From an uncultured Spirochaetia bacterium (GTDB lineage Bacteria > Spirochaetota > UBA4802 > JAGODF01), in the NCBI GenBank assembly GCA_937967705.1, contig CALCJG010000166.1:1-11557 (forward strand): DNA of 11,557 nt. Direction: 5' to 3'. Under the pieces are notes generated by a model. That model was not told the DNA's origin. It searched no databases and worked only from the letters and a program-made list of their open reading frames with translations. How positions within the stretch are numbered: the stretch's first letter is position 1; each line of letters starts with the position of its first letter. Below, piece by piece: positions 5,258-11,557 of the stretch. A program made the translations under genes and the position numbers.

Positions 5258-6629
5258 GAAGCAATTTAGCTGTCGAGAAATAGATCAAAACCCCGCCCAC
5301 ATCAACCAGCGTGGCTATTGCGGGGCTGGAAACAACAGCGGGATCTATCTTAATACGTGTGGCCACGAGGGGAATTATGCCTCCCAGCACAGTTGACCAT
5401 ATTACCTGAATGGCCAGGGCCAGGGATATCATCATGGCAATTCTGGTCAATCCAAGAGCCGGGGGGATGTCATTGGATCCATGGGACATGAGAAATACCC
5501 TCAGGCAGACAATGGCTGCAACACAAACACTGAGCATAAGGCTGACCGCGAGTTCCTTTCGGATCACTCCCATTGTATCTTTGGGGGAAAGTTCGTTAAG
5601 CGCAATGGCTCGAAGGACCATAGTAGCTGACTGGGATCCTGTATTTCCACCTGTGGATATGAGCAGAGGCATGTAATAGGCAAGAATGATGAGATTCTGA
5701 AGAGTCGCCCGAAACCCTTCGATGATAAATCCGGAAAGCAACTCCAGGAGCGCCAGTATGACGATCCAGCTTGCGCGCTTTCTAAAGTGGATAAAAGCGG
5801 AAATACCCATGTAGGATTTCTCCTCGACACCACCGCTTATGGCCATCAGTTTTTCCATGTCCTCCGTCTGTTCGTCCCTTATGATATCCATGGCATCATC
5901 ATGGGTGATGATGCCGACCAGTTTTTCGTCTCGGTCAACGATGGGTAAAGCTATAAGGTCGTATTCATCAATCAGATTGGCCGCCTTCTCCTGATCTTCA
6001 TCGGCAAAAGCGAAAATTGTGTCCCGTTTCATAATATCGCTGATTTTATTCTTGGTCTTTGATATTATAAGCTTTCTCAAGGAAATGAATCCTATCAGCC
6101 GTCCCTCTTTATCCGTCACGTATATGTAATAGATGGTTTCCTTTCCTGGTGCCTCACGGCGTATCTTCTTGATAGCCTTTTCCACAATATCGTCCTCAAG
6201 GAGAGTGGCAAAATCAGTAGTCATGATGGCCCCGCATGTCTCTTCCTGATAGGAGGTCAAGCGGATTATGTCTGCCCGGTCTTTCGTCGGCAGGAGGAGA
6301 AGCAACCTGTCGGCCATCACCTTATCCAAGTGCTGGAAAAGGTCGGCTCGATCATCATGAGACATCTGCAGCAGAAGACTTTTAACGTTTTTTTTATGGG
6401 CGCCGGATATCATTGATACCTGAACGTCCATATCCATATAGCTGAATATCTCCGCCCGCTGATATATTCCAACAAGATCGAGGATTCTCCATATCTCATC
6501 GGGTCTGAGCATGCTCAGATATTCTGCAATTTCCTTATCATGGTGGTCTTCCATGAAGGATTTAAGTATCTTTAATTTCTTTTTCCTTAGCAGATATCTA
6601 AGTTCGGGAACTAGGATTGGATTTTTCAT
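5247..6629 (-). CDS. mgtE: magnesium transporter MgtE
   Basis: A 460-aa MgtE-type Mg2+ channel of the inner membrane. It has the N-terminal superhelical MgtE domain (about residues 25-125), a pair of cytoplasmic CBS domains (about 135-195 and 200-255) that in the family sense Mg2+ and gate the pore, and a C-terminal five-helix membrane domain (about 285-460). The pore signature STGGNTGSQSAT is at 325-336. The last helix carries IDPAVVSSPAIATLVDVGG, including the conserved Asp (443) equivalent to the pore-lining Asp of Thermus MgtE. Start choice: an ATG at 6650 would add seven residues but has no ribosome-binding site, whereas ATG 6629 has GGAGG at 6640-6636, so 6629 is preferred. Length is normal. 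The leader contains a short upstream ORF and alternative helices around the Shine-Dalgarno, suggesting translational control by Mg2+. Confidence 0.92.
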   Translation of the reverse strand: MKNPILVPELRYLLRKKKLKILKSFMEDHHDKEIAEYLSMLRPDEIWRILDLVGIYQRAEIFSYMDMDVQVSMISGAHKKNVKSLLLQMSHDDRADLFQHLDKVMADRLLLLLPTKDRADIIRLTSYQEETCGAIMTTDFATLLEDDIVEKAIKKIRREAPGKETIYYIYVTDKEGRLIGFISLRKLIISKTKNKISDIMKRDTIFAFADEDQEKAANLIDEYDLIALPIVDRDEKLVGIITHDDAMDIIRDEQTEDMEKLMAISGGVEEKSYMGISAFIHFRKRASWIVILALLELLSGFIIEGFRATLQNLIILAYYMPLLISTGGNTGSQSATMVLRAIALNELSPKDTMGVIRKELAVSLMLSVCVAAIVCLRVFLMSHGSNDIPPALGLTRIAMMISLALAIQVIWSTVLGGIIPLVATRIKIDPAVVSSPAIATLVDVGGVLIYFSTAKLLLGI

Positions 6630-6669
6630 ATCCTGCCTCCAATCATTCATAATGTTAATCAGGCAGGAT
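6630..6669 (-). promoter_or_regulatory. hairpin masking the mgtE ribosome-binding site
   Basis: In the mgtE mRNA, ATCCTGCCT (minus strand, 6669-6661) is perfectly complementary over 9 nt to AGGCAGGAT (6638-6630), with a 22-nt loop. The 3' arm includes the last three bases of the GGAGG Shine-Dalgarno and ends at the base before the mgtE ATG. When formed, the stem should block initiation at 6629. A second segment, GGCAGG at 6720-6715, can pair with the CCTGCC (6667-6662) of the masking strand and so free the ribosome-binding site. The pairings are seen; the regulatory role is inferred. Confidence 0.5.
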
Positions 6670-6714
6670 TCAGTATTTGATGGGATTTTATGGATGTTAC
6701 ATCAGAAACCAGGA

Positions 6715-6720
6715 CCTGCC
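6715..6720 (-). promoter_or_regulatory. competing (anti-masking) segment in the mgtE leader
   Basis: GGCAGG on the minus strand starts one nucleotide after the stop codon of the upstream ORF and is complementary to CCTGCC at 6667-6662, the core of the strand that masks the mgtE Shine-Dalgarno. A ribosome terminating at 6724-6722 would cover it. The alternative helix is only 6 bp against 9 bp for the masking stem, so it would have to act kinetically, during transcription. Confidence 0.4.
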
Positions 6721-6721
6721 A

Positions 6722-6766
6722 TTAAACCAATACAACACCCCTTCCAGCTTCAGGGTCATCCTTCAT
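6722..6766 (-). CDS. possible 14-aa leader peptide upstream of mgtE
   Basis: A short ORF, MKDDPEAGRGVVLV, ends 92 nt before the mgtE ATG. It has a well-placed Shine-Dalgarno (TGGAGA, with GGAG at 6776-6773 and 6 nt to the ATG), which is what distinguishes it from chance ORFs. The early Asp-Asp-Pro-Glu run is notable: in E. coli the Mg2+-responsive leader peptide MgtL begins with a Glu-Pro-Asp-Pro stretch, and nascent acidic/proline N-termini are known to destabilise ribosomes at low Mg2+. The peptide is not homologous to MgtL, and no published leader of mgtE with this sequence is known to me. Presence of the ORF is seen; translation and function are inferred. Confidence 0.45.
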   Translation of the reverse strand: MKDDPEAGRGVVLV

Positions 6767-6868
6767 GATTTTCTCCAGATAAATAATAACCCGCCAACGC
6801 GTGATAAAGGAACTTGTTAGCGACTATTTTCCGATCAGCGCCCGAATACTGTCAATTGATTTTTCCAA

Positions 6869-6882
6869 AAGGCTCTGACCCC
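6869..6882 (-). repeat. dispersed repeat, copy 6 (upstream of the mgtE leader)
   Basis: On the minus strand GGGGTCAGAGCCTT, an exact core, about 100 nt upstream of the mgtE leader ORF and in the same orientation as mgtE transcription. A TTGACA (6855-6850) lies just downstream on the minus strand, but no good -10 box follows at the right distance, so no mgtE promoter is called. Confidence 0.8.
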
Positions 6883-6938
6883 ATCCCCCCAAAGGTACAA
6901 TTCAACTCCAAAAACATACCGACGTGTCAGTTTTTTTG

Positions 6939-6967
6939 TTGACATATTATTCTCATACCTTTACTTT
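6939..6967 (+). promoter_or_regulatory. possible promoter for the outer-membrane protein gene
   Basis: A perfect TTGACA (6939-6944) is followed after 17 nt by TACTTT (6962-6967), which keeps the key T, A and final T of a -10 box. It would give a long leader of about 315 nt that includes the inverted repeat at 7022-7057. An alternative -35 box lies at 7170-7175. Confidence 0.35.
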
Positions 6968-7021
6968 CCATTAAGGCTTTTTGGGCAGGAGTCAATTTTA
7001 TTATAAATACCCCTGTCTGTA

Positions 7022-7057
7022 TCTATTCAAAATCTGTCCTACCGGTTTTTGAATAGA
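7022..7057. promoter_or_regulatory. 11-bp inverted repeat, possible operator or leader hairpin
   Basis: TCTATTCAAAA (7022-7032) and TTTTGAATAGA (7047-7057) are perfect inverted repeats around a 14-nt centre. A third, directly repeated TATTCAAAA lies at 7080-7088. It sits between a promoter-like site and the outer-membrane protein gene. No T-run follows, so it is not a terminator. Centre-to-centre spacing of about 25 nt would suit either a regulator binding site or an RNA hairpin. Confidence 0.4.
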
Positions 7058-7289
7058 CAAAAGCAGCATCAAGGTTTTATATTCAAAAGTCCTATTGTTT
7101 TCAGGAGATCATGCTTCCCAAGATATCCATATGGCCCTAGTATTCATAATTTACACCATGGATTAATAGTTGACATTTACAAAATAGTATTCCATTTTCA
7201 TTAAATATACTTATAGTCTCTTTTTTTTACTTTGTGTAAACCGGTGATAGCTGGTGTCCCAATACAATCCTTTCGTCATGAGGTCAGCA

Positions 7290-8705
7290 ATGAAAAAGAT
7301 TTTCGCCTTGATTAGCCTTTTTTTCCTAGCTTCACTGAGCGATGCTCTGTACGCAAACATAGCTGACACCTACGGCTGCGGCGGCCGCGGGGTAGGTATG
7401 GGCAATGCCATGGTGTCTCTCGTGGATGACTGGAGTTCCCCTTATTACAATATCGCCGGCCTGGGCAGAAAACCGAAAAAAGCTGATCTTTCCGATGCTA
7501 AAAGCAAGGTATCGTTAGTGTATAAAACCCTGACAGGAGCTAAGAAGAAAACGGTCAGCGAAAAAGATGAGAGCAAAGATAAAAGGGTCATCAACAATAA
7601 TGAGCTTGCCATAGGCTATCTCTACACTATGCCATTATTGAATGTATCCTATCCCGGAGCAACGGAGCTAAAGAATATGAACTCAGGAGCCCTTTTCCTG
7701 GGTTTGACCATGGATCTCAACACATTCATCAGGATGCCCTACGATCTGGGGCTTCGTTTTGGTGTTACGGCCATTCTTGAGGATGATTTCGGTCTGGGAA
7801 AGGTGACTGATGATGATACACAGGTGCATTATTTCCTGCGTTACGGAAGGCGCATCCAGCGCTTCCTCCTCAATATGGGGCTTGGATTTGAAGTATGGAA
7901 AGAACATCTGTATCTGGGAATAGGTTCTACCATTGGAGTAGGCGGTCAGGGGGTAGTAAAGATCGAGGAGGTCAATCTCACAGAAGAACAGCAATCCCCC
8001 CCCACCCGAAGTAAACTCAACCTGAAACCCCGGCAGGCTCCCGTTGCCGGCATCAGCTTCAAATGGGAAGATCTGGGCCCTGGAACACTTAATGCAGGCT
8101 TTGCTTATCGGGGGGAGTTGATGCTCAAGATCGATCCTTTCGACACCCAGGCTACGACTACCCTGGGAAATGTCAATATGAAGATGTACATCGCCATTCA
8201 GGACTATTACACACCCCACGAATTTGTGGGGGGAGTGGCTTACACCTACAACGATTTCTGGATTTTTAAAGCCTGTACATGGGCACTCGACATAGAGTAT
8301 CAGATGTGGTCGAAGTATGATTTATCCGCTACCCAGAAGTCTTTGGCAACCTATGAGAAACCTAATTTTAAGGACATCATCATCTATAAGTTTGGCATGG
8401 AAGAAACTGTCAGATCCTGGCTGAAGGTGCGGCAGGGTTATATCTACGAACCCGCATTCACTCCAGACCAGACAGGTCGCTCCAATTATCTTGACAACGA
8501 CAAGCATATTCTCTCACTCGGTCTGGGTTTTATTATCCCGGATGTTCTCATCCTGAAAGTACCGCTTGAGGTGGATGTAGCTTACCAATACCAGTACCTT
8601 TTACCAAGAAAAAGCGAAAAGACAAACCCGACGGTTTACAACCCCTCCTATAGCTATGATGGCCAGGTACATACCTTCATGGGATCCCTCAGAATCAGAT
8701 ATTGA
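7290..8705 (+). CDS. outer-membrane beta-barrel protein, FadL/UPF0164-like
   Basis: A 471-aa exported protein. It starts with a signal peptide (MKKIFALISLFFLASLSDAL, cleavage probably after Tyr-Ala at residue 22). The mature N-terminus NIADTYGCGGRGVGMGNAMV followed by DDWSSPYYNIAGLG matches the N-terminal plug of FadL/PorV-like barrels (compare the usual DDASAAYYNPAGLA). The remainder is rich in alternating aromatic/hydrophobic strands, and the C-terminus MGSLRIRY ends in an aromatic residue, the outer-membrane assembly signal. A Lys-rich stretch at about residues 60-95 is probably a loop. ATG 7290 is preferred over in-frame GTG 7254 or ATG 7278 because it begins the signal peptide directly and has GAGG a few nt upstream. 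FadL relatives move hydrophobic compounds across the outer membrane; the substrate here is unknown. It appears to be a single-gene unit ending in a terminator. Confidence 0.8.
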   Translation: MKKIFALISLFFLASLSDALYANIADTYGCGGRGVGMGNAMVSLVDDWSSPYYNIAGLGRKPKKADLSDAKSKVSLVYKTLTGAKKKTVSEKDESKDKRVINNNELAIGYLYTMPLLNVSYPGATELKNMNSGALFLGLTMDLNTFIRMPYDLGLRFGVTAILEDDFGLGKVTDDDTQVHYFLRYGRRIQRFLLNMGLGFEVWKEHLYLGIGSTIGVGGQGVVKIEEVNLTEEQQSPPTRSKLNLKPRQAPVAGISFKWEDLGPGTLNAGFAYRGELMLKIDPFDTQATTTLGNVNMKMYIAIQDYYTPHEFVGGVAYTYNDFWIFKACTWALDIEYQMWSKYDLSATQKSLATYEKPNFKDIIIYKFGMEETVRSWLKVRQGYIYEPAFTPDQTGRSNYLDNDKHILSLGLGFIIPDVLILKVPLEVDVAYQYQYLLPRKSEKTNPTVYNPSYSYDGQVHTFMGSLRIRY

Positions 8706-8745
8706 TCGCATGCATTGGCTCCATTCTTCATTTAACGGACGATAC

Positions 8746-8774
8746 ATCCCACTCTTAATGAGTGGGATTTTTTT
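8746..8774 (+). terminator. rho-independent terminator after the outer-membrane protein gene
   Basis: A perfect 9-bp stem, ATCCCACTC (8746-8754) with GAGTGGGAT (8760-8768), a 5-nt loop and a following run of seven T (8768-8774). It begins 41 nt after the stop codon. Confidence 0.92.
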
Positions 8775-8783
8775 AATCAGCCC

Positions 8784-8797
8784 AAGGCTCTGACCCC
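8784..8797 (-). repeat. dispersed repeat, copy 7 (after the terminator)
   Basis: Minus strand GGGGTCAGAGCCTT, an exact core, 10 nt past the T-run of the terminator. With the next copy it forms a direct pair 106 nt apart. Confidence 0.8.
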
Positions 8798-8889
8798 ACT
8801 TATTCCTCATTTATTCCTGGACAGAAGCAGTCATGATACTGACGAAATTTCATGCATCCTTATAAAGTAGATCTAGCAGACCCGTCTCT

Positions 8890-8901
8890 GGCTCTGACCC
8901 C
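8890..8901 (-). repeat. dispersed repeat, copy 8 (upstream of lepA)
   Basis: Minus strand GGGGTCAGAGCC, an exact core followed by AG instead of the common TY. Same orientation as the copy at 8784. Confidence 0.8.
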
Positions 8902-9113
8902 TCCATATTCCAACTTGCGGTTCAATACGGCCATATTGGAAAAAAATGCTTGCATTAAAAGGGGAACGAAGAACATTAATCCAATTCTGGGACCGTTGCT
9001 CCTGCGATGGACAAAAGCCTGACATTAGGGCTCTCTCGGCCAAGCGAGATTATTGATCAGATATTACCCCGGAAAAACCAAATCGCACCCGAACAAGGAT
9101 AAAGACATTAGGC

Positions 9114-10910
9114 ATGGACTTAAAGCATATCAGAAACTTTTCCATAATAGCCCACATCGATCATGGGAAATCGACCCTGGCAGACCGTATCATTGAAAAA
9201 TGCCACCTGATTGATCCCAGAAATCATATGGACCAGATACTGGATACCATGGATATCGAGAGGGAAAGGGGAATAACCATCAAATCCAACGCTATCACCC
9301 TGAATTACAGAAAACCTTCGGGGGAGGAATACATTTTCAACCTGATAGATACCCCGGGTCATGTGGATTTCACCTATGAGGTTTCCCGAGCCCTTGCCGC
9401 CTGTGAGGGTGTACTGCTTCTTGTGGACGCCTCCCAGGGTGTGGAAGCCCAGACCATAGCCAATCTCTATCTGGCCATGGAAAACAATCTGGAAATCCTG
9501 CCGGTAATCAACAAGATCGATATGCCCAGCGCCGATGTGGCACGGACCAAGGAGAGCATAGAGAAAAGCCTGGGACTTGATGCGGAAACTGCCGTCCTGA
9601 CCTCCGCCAGGGAAGGCATCGGCATCGAGGAACTCCTGGACAGGATCGTAGAGGTCATACCACCTCCCACGGGGTCTCCTGATGAACCGTTGAAGGCCCT
9701 CATCTTCGACTCCCATTTTGATAAATACGTTGGGGTCATTATTAAAGTAAGAATCTATTCCGGTATGGTAAAAAAGGATGACGAGATCCTCCTCTACTCG
9801 ACAGGAAAGAAATACACGGTAACGGAAGTGGGGGTCTTCCGTCTCACCAGGGAGAAACGCCCTGCCCTTAACCCCGGTGACGTGGGCTACATCATAGCGG
9901 GGATCAAGACCGTTATGGACACCAAGATCGGCGACACCGTAACCCTGTCCCAGAACATCACCCCGGCGCCCCTTACGGGTTTCAAAGACGTCAAGCCCAT
10001 GGTCTTCTCGGGCCTCTACCCAATGTACAGCGATGATTACGAGGAACTCAAGGAAGCCCTCTATAAACTGCGTCTTAACGACGCCTCCCTTATCTTCGAG
10101 CCTGACAATTCCTACGCTCTGGGATTCGGTTTCCGCTGCGGATATCTGGGCCTTCTCCACATGGAGATCGTCCAGGAAAGGCTGGAGCGGGAATTCGACC
10201 TGGCCCTGGTGACAACTGCCCCCAGCGTGGAGTACCGCATCGTTGACAGCCGGGGCGAGGTTCAGGTCATCGACAACCCTGTCAAGATGCCCGATCCCTC
10301 CGCTATCGAATACATTGAGGAGCCCTTTGTAACGGCGACCATCATAACACCAACGGAGTACATAGGAGCCATCATGTCCCTGGTCATGGATTGCCGGGGG
10401 ATACACAAGAGCATGGAGTACGTGGACGCCACCCGTGTTCAGCTCCACTATGAGATGCCCCTTGCCGAGATCGTCTTTAACTTTTACGATAAGCTCAAAT
10501 CCTATTCCCGGGGTTATGCCTCCTTTGATTACGAGATCAAGGACTTCCGCAGGGCGGACATGGTTAAAGTGGATATACTGGTCAACGCAGAACCTGTGGA
10601 CGCCCTTTCCTTCATCGTCCATAAGGACAAGGCCTACAACCGGGGCAAGGACATCATTGAGAAGCTCAAGGATGTGATCCCCAGGCATCAGTTCAAGATT
10701 CCTCTTCAGGCCGCGGTGGGAGCCAAGATCATAGCTCGGGAGAACATTTCGGCCCTGAGAAAGAATGTCACGGCAAAATGTTACGGGGGCGATATTACCC
10801 GCAAACGCAAACTCCTGGAAAAACAGAAGGAAGGCAAGAAGCGGATGAAACTGATAGGTTCCGTGGAAATACCCCAGGAGGCCTTCATGACGATACTGAG
10901 GATTGATTGA
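9114..10910 (+). CDS. lepA: elongation factor 4 (LepA), ribosome back-translocase GTPase
   Basis: A full-length 598-aa LepA/EF4, a translational GTPase that acts on the 70S ribosome. G1 is AHIDHGKST (13-21), switch I contains [10 protein letters not shown] (49-58), G3 is DTPGH (79-83), G4 is NKID (133-136), and a TSAREGIGI segment provides G5. Domain II and the EF-G-like domains III and V follow, with the LepA-specific C-terminal domain ending [17 protein letters not shown]. Gaps or frameshifts are not seen. The start is set by the family N-terminus ([20 protein letters not shown]). The Shine-Dalgarno is weak: AGG is only 2 nt from the ATG, and AAGGAT is 13 nt away. The gene follows a terminated gene and ends 15 nt from a convergent ORF, so it is probably transcribed alone. 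Confidence 0.97.
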   Translation: MDLKHIRNFSIIAHIDHGKSTLADRIIEKCHLIDPRNHMDQILDTMDIERERGITIKSNAITLNYRKPSGEEYIFNLIDTPGHVDFTYEVSRALAACEGVLLLVDASQGVEAQTIANLYLAMENNLEILPVINKIDMPSADVARTKESIEKSLGLDAETAVLTSAREGIGIEELLDRIVEVIPPPTGSPDEPLKALIFDSHFDKYVGVIIKVRIYSGMVKKDDEILLYSTGKKYTVTEVGVFRLTREKRPALNPGDVGYIIAGIKTVMDTKIGDTVTLSQNITPAPLTGFKDVKPMVFSGLYPMYSDDYEELKEALYKLRLNDASLIFEPDNSYALGFGFRCGYLGLLHMEIVQERLEREFDLALVTTAPSVEYRIVDSRGEVQVIDNPVKMPDPSAIEYIEEPFVTATIITPTEYIGAIMSLVMDCRGIHKSMEYVDATRVQLHYEMPLAEIVFNFYDKLKSYSRGYASFDYEIKDFRRADMVKVDILVNAEPVDALSFIVHKDKAYNRGKDIIEKLKDVIPRHQFKIPLQAAVGAKIIARENISALRKNVTAKCYGGDITRKRKLLEKQKEGKKRMKLIGSVEIPQEAFMTILRID

Positions 10911-10925
10911 TCTGCAGTCTGCCGT

Positions 10926-11294
10926 CTATTTCTCGGGACAGTCGTAAATTCTGAAACTGCCCGCTCCGAGAAGGCTTACGAATTCCCCCGGGAGATCTGA
11001 AGCCTGATATATCCAGAAAAGCTCCAGGGCATCCTCCTCGCAGACGATCTGAAACTCCTTGTCGCGGTAATTCCCGTCCCAGCTCAGACATCTCTCATGA
11101 ATACTGAGCACGGTAAAAAGGGTTCCAAAAAAGCTATGGTCATCGCACTCCAGGGACACAAGCACGTTGAAATCGAGGGATGTTCCCATGGGCTTCCATC
11201 CCCGCTCCAGAGCATTGTCCAGCACATGAATCCACTCCCTGTCGCTGAAGGTGAAGACAAAAGAGTCGTCGATGTTTCTGACAGTATAACCCAT
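10926..11294 (-). CDS. hypothetical protein, 122 aa, unknown function
   Basis: An ORF convergent with lepA (15-nt gap). The product is acidic and rich in aromatic residues (for example SDREWIHVLDNALERGWKPM at 17-36 and FWIYQASDLPGEFVSLL near the C-terminus), with no signal peptide or membrane helix, so it should be a small soluble cytoplasmic protein. I do not recognise a family. It is accepted as real because it fills the space after lepA neatly and reads like an ordinary globular protein, whereas overlapping frames do not. Start: ATG 11294, with only a weak GGGA upstream. A dispersed repeat copy lies 39 nt upstream in the same orientation. Confidence 0.55.
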   Translation of the reverse strand: MGYTVRNIDDSFVFTFSDREWIHVLDNALERGWKPMGTSLDFNVLVSLECDDHSFFGTLFTVLSIHERCLSWDGNYRDKEFQIVCEEDALELFWIYQASDLPGEFVSLLGAGSFRIYDCPEK

Positions 11295-11332
11295 AGAAAT
11301 CCCATATCGGCTTCATTCTGTTGAAAAACCGG

Positions 11333-11344
11333 GGCTCTGACCCC
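11333..11344 (-). repeat. dispersed repeat, copy 9
   Basis: Minus strand GGGGTCAGAGCC, an exact core, upstream of the 122-aa gene and oriented with it. It lies in the divergent gap between that gene and the one starting at 11479. No promoter is convincingly seen in this gap. Confidence 0.8.
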
Positions 11345-11478
11345 TTCTCCATTGGAACCGGCTGAAATAGGGCGTCAAGCAGAAACCCGGCCTCCCCGCC
11401 CCCATTCCCGGGAATAATGGTTGCCATATATATCCTGATATCCCATACCATAATCAGCAAAACGATGAGGGTGACCCC

Positions 11479-11557
11479 ATGCATAAAGATCCGATCGAAA
11501 TCATTATAAAGGAAGCCGCGGCATTTACGAGGGAAAAGATGAAAAACCTCAGAGCCA
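11479..11557 (+). CDS. start of an unidentified gene (partial, 26 codons)
   Basis: An ORF starting MHKDPIEIIIKEAAAF and running off the window, with GAGGGTG about 5 nt upstream of the ATG as ribosome-binding site. The visible segment looks like one amphipathic helix with many charged residues. Helices like this precede the HD domain in some small HD phosphohydrolases, but no catalytic motif is inside the window, so this is only a guess. The last bases contain TCAGAGCC in frame, which may be chance or a tenth degenerate repeat. Confidence 0.5.
   Translation, partial: MHKDPIEIIIKEAAAFTREKMKNLRA

Larger units (their letters stand above)
6885..7289. other. AT-rich intergenic region between divergent mgtE and the outer-membrane protein gene
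   Basis: No substantial ORF is supported in these roughly 400 nt. Contents: a promoter-like pair (6939-6967), an 11-bp inverted repeat (7022-7057), a third TATTCAAAA half-site (7080-7088), a possible 9-codon ORF with AGGAG (7111-7140), a second TTGACA (7170-7175) with only a poor -10 box, and a weak long-range 7-bp complementarity TTTACAC/GTGTAAA (7150-7156 and 7234-7240). The AT-rich composition contrasts with both neighbouring genes and is typical of a regulatory region. Confidence 0.5.
8775..9113. other. intergenic region upstream of lepA
   Basis: About 340 nt without a supportable gene. It holds two direct copies of the dispersed repeat, a CCATATT direct repeat (8903-8909, 8931-8937) overlapping a 6-bp inverted repeat TTCCAA/TTGGAA (8908-8913, 8936-8941), and a short hairpin TCTCG/CGAGA near 9033-9048. 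No convincing promoter or tRNA was found, although lepA must be transcribed from somewhere here because a terminator lies upstream. Confidence 0.5.

Noticed and set aside
6511..6768. Plus-strand ORF of 85 codons across the mgtE start
   Set aside because: Antisense to mgtE and its leader; the hydrophobic stretch is a by-product of the complementary sequence.
6651..6870. M-box (ykoK) Mg2+ riboswitch upstream of mgtE
   Set aside because: The expected conserved segments of that class are not present; the leader shows only the short ORF and simple complementary segments.
7254..7289. GTG start adding 12 residues to the outer-membrane protein
   Set aside because: The extension (MSQYNPFVMRSA) would precede a normal signal peptide and has no ribosome-binding site; ATG 7290 begins the signal peptide directly.
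7683..8219. Minus-strand ORF of 178 codons opposite the outer-membrane protein gene
   Set aside because: Fully inside the barrel-protein gene; no independent support.
9120..10688. Long minus-strand ORF (522 codons) opposite lepA
   Set aside because: It lies wholly within lepA, whose product is unmistakable; the antisense frame is open because of codon bias, and its translation resembles no protein.
1341..11344. CRISPR array made of the repeated 12-mers
   Set aside because: Repeats are too short, irregularly spaced by hundreds of bases, in both orientations and inside genes; no cas genes are present.
11140..11484. Minus-strand ORF beginning MHGVTLIVLLIMVW
   Set aside because: It overlaps the 122-aa gene in another frame, overlaps the start of the gene at 11479, has no good ribosome-binding site, and contains the repeat; the hydrophobic N-terminus is suggestive but not enough.

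Overview
The window reads as an ordinary chromosomal stretch from a Gram-negative (diderm), probably anaerobic bacterium of moderate GC content. The support is an outer-membrane beta-barrel protein with a signal peptide, two menaquinone biosynthesis genes (one from the futalosine route), a polyferredoxin-type Fe-S protein and the near-universal gene lepA. A deltaproteobacterial (Thermodesulfobacteriota-like) or spirochaete-like source would fit, but the sequence alone does not settle the taxon.

Layout: (1) 1-723, minus: 5' part of a BaiN/HI0933-type flavoprotein, cut by the window edge. (2) 808-3136, plus: a clear sigma70-type promoter, then a miniature MotA/TolQ/ExbB-like membrane protein, mqnC and ubiE/menG; the last two overlap by 4 nt and both use TTG starts. 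(3) 3140-4219, minus: a winged-helix plus Cys-rich plus 2x[4Fe-4S] protein, convergent with ubiE at a 3-nt gap. (4) About 4443-5257: a REP-associated (Y1/HUH) transposase gene bracketed by oppositely oriented copies of a short repeat. (5) 5247-6629, minus: the magnesium transporter mgtE, whose leader holds a 14-codon acidic/proline upstream ORF and two competing RNA helices, one of which occludes the mgtE ribosome-binding site. (6) 6885-7289: an AT-rich intergenic region with a promoter-like site and an 11-bp inverted repeat. (7) 7290-8705, plus: a FadL/UPF0164-like outer-membrane protein with a textbook terminator. (8) 9114-10910, plus: lepA (EF4), convergent with a 122-aa protein of unknown function. 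(9) 11479 to the edge: the start of another gene.

Two things stand out. First, the 12-nt core GGGGTCAGAGCC (or its complement) occurs seven times exactly and twice as close variants in 11.5 kb, far above chance. Two variants bracket the transposase gene in opposite orientation. Two exact copies lie inside mqnC and ubiE in the same reading frame (Gly-Gln-Ser-Leu), and one sits where the mqnC ribosome-binding site should be. This looks like a dispersed repeat family tied to the RAYT-type transposase that has entered coding sequence without breaking it. Second, the mgtE leader resembles, in logic but not in sequence, the MgtL-type magnesium sensors of enterobacteria: a short ORF beginning Met-Lys-Asp-Asp-Pro-Glu, followed by a 6-nt segment that can compete for the strand that otherwise masks the mgtE Shine-Dalgarno. 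That regulatory model is inference, but its sequence elements are directly visible.
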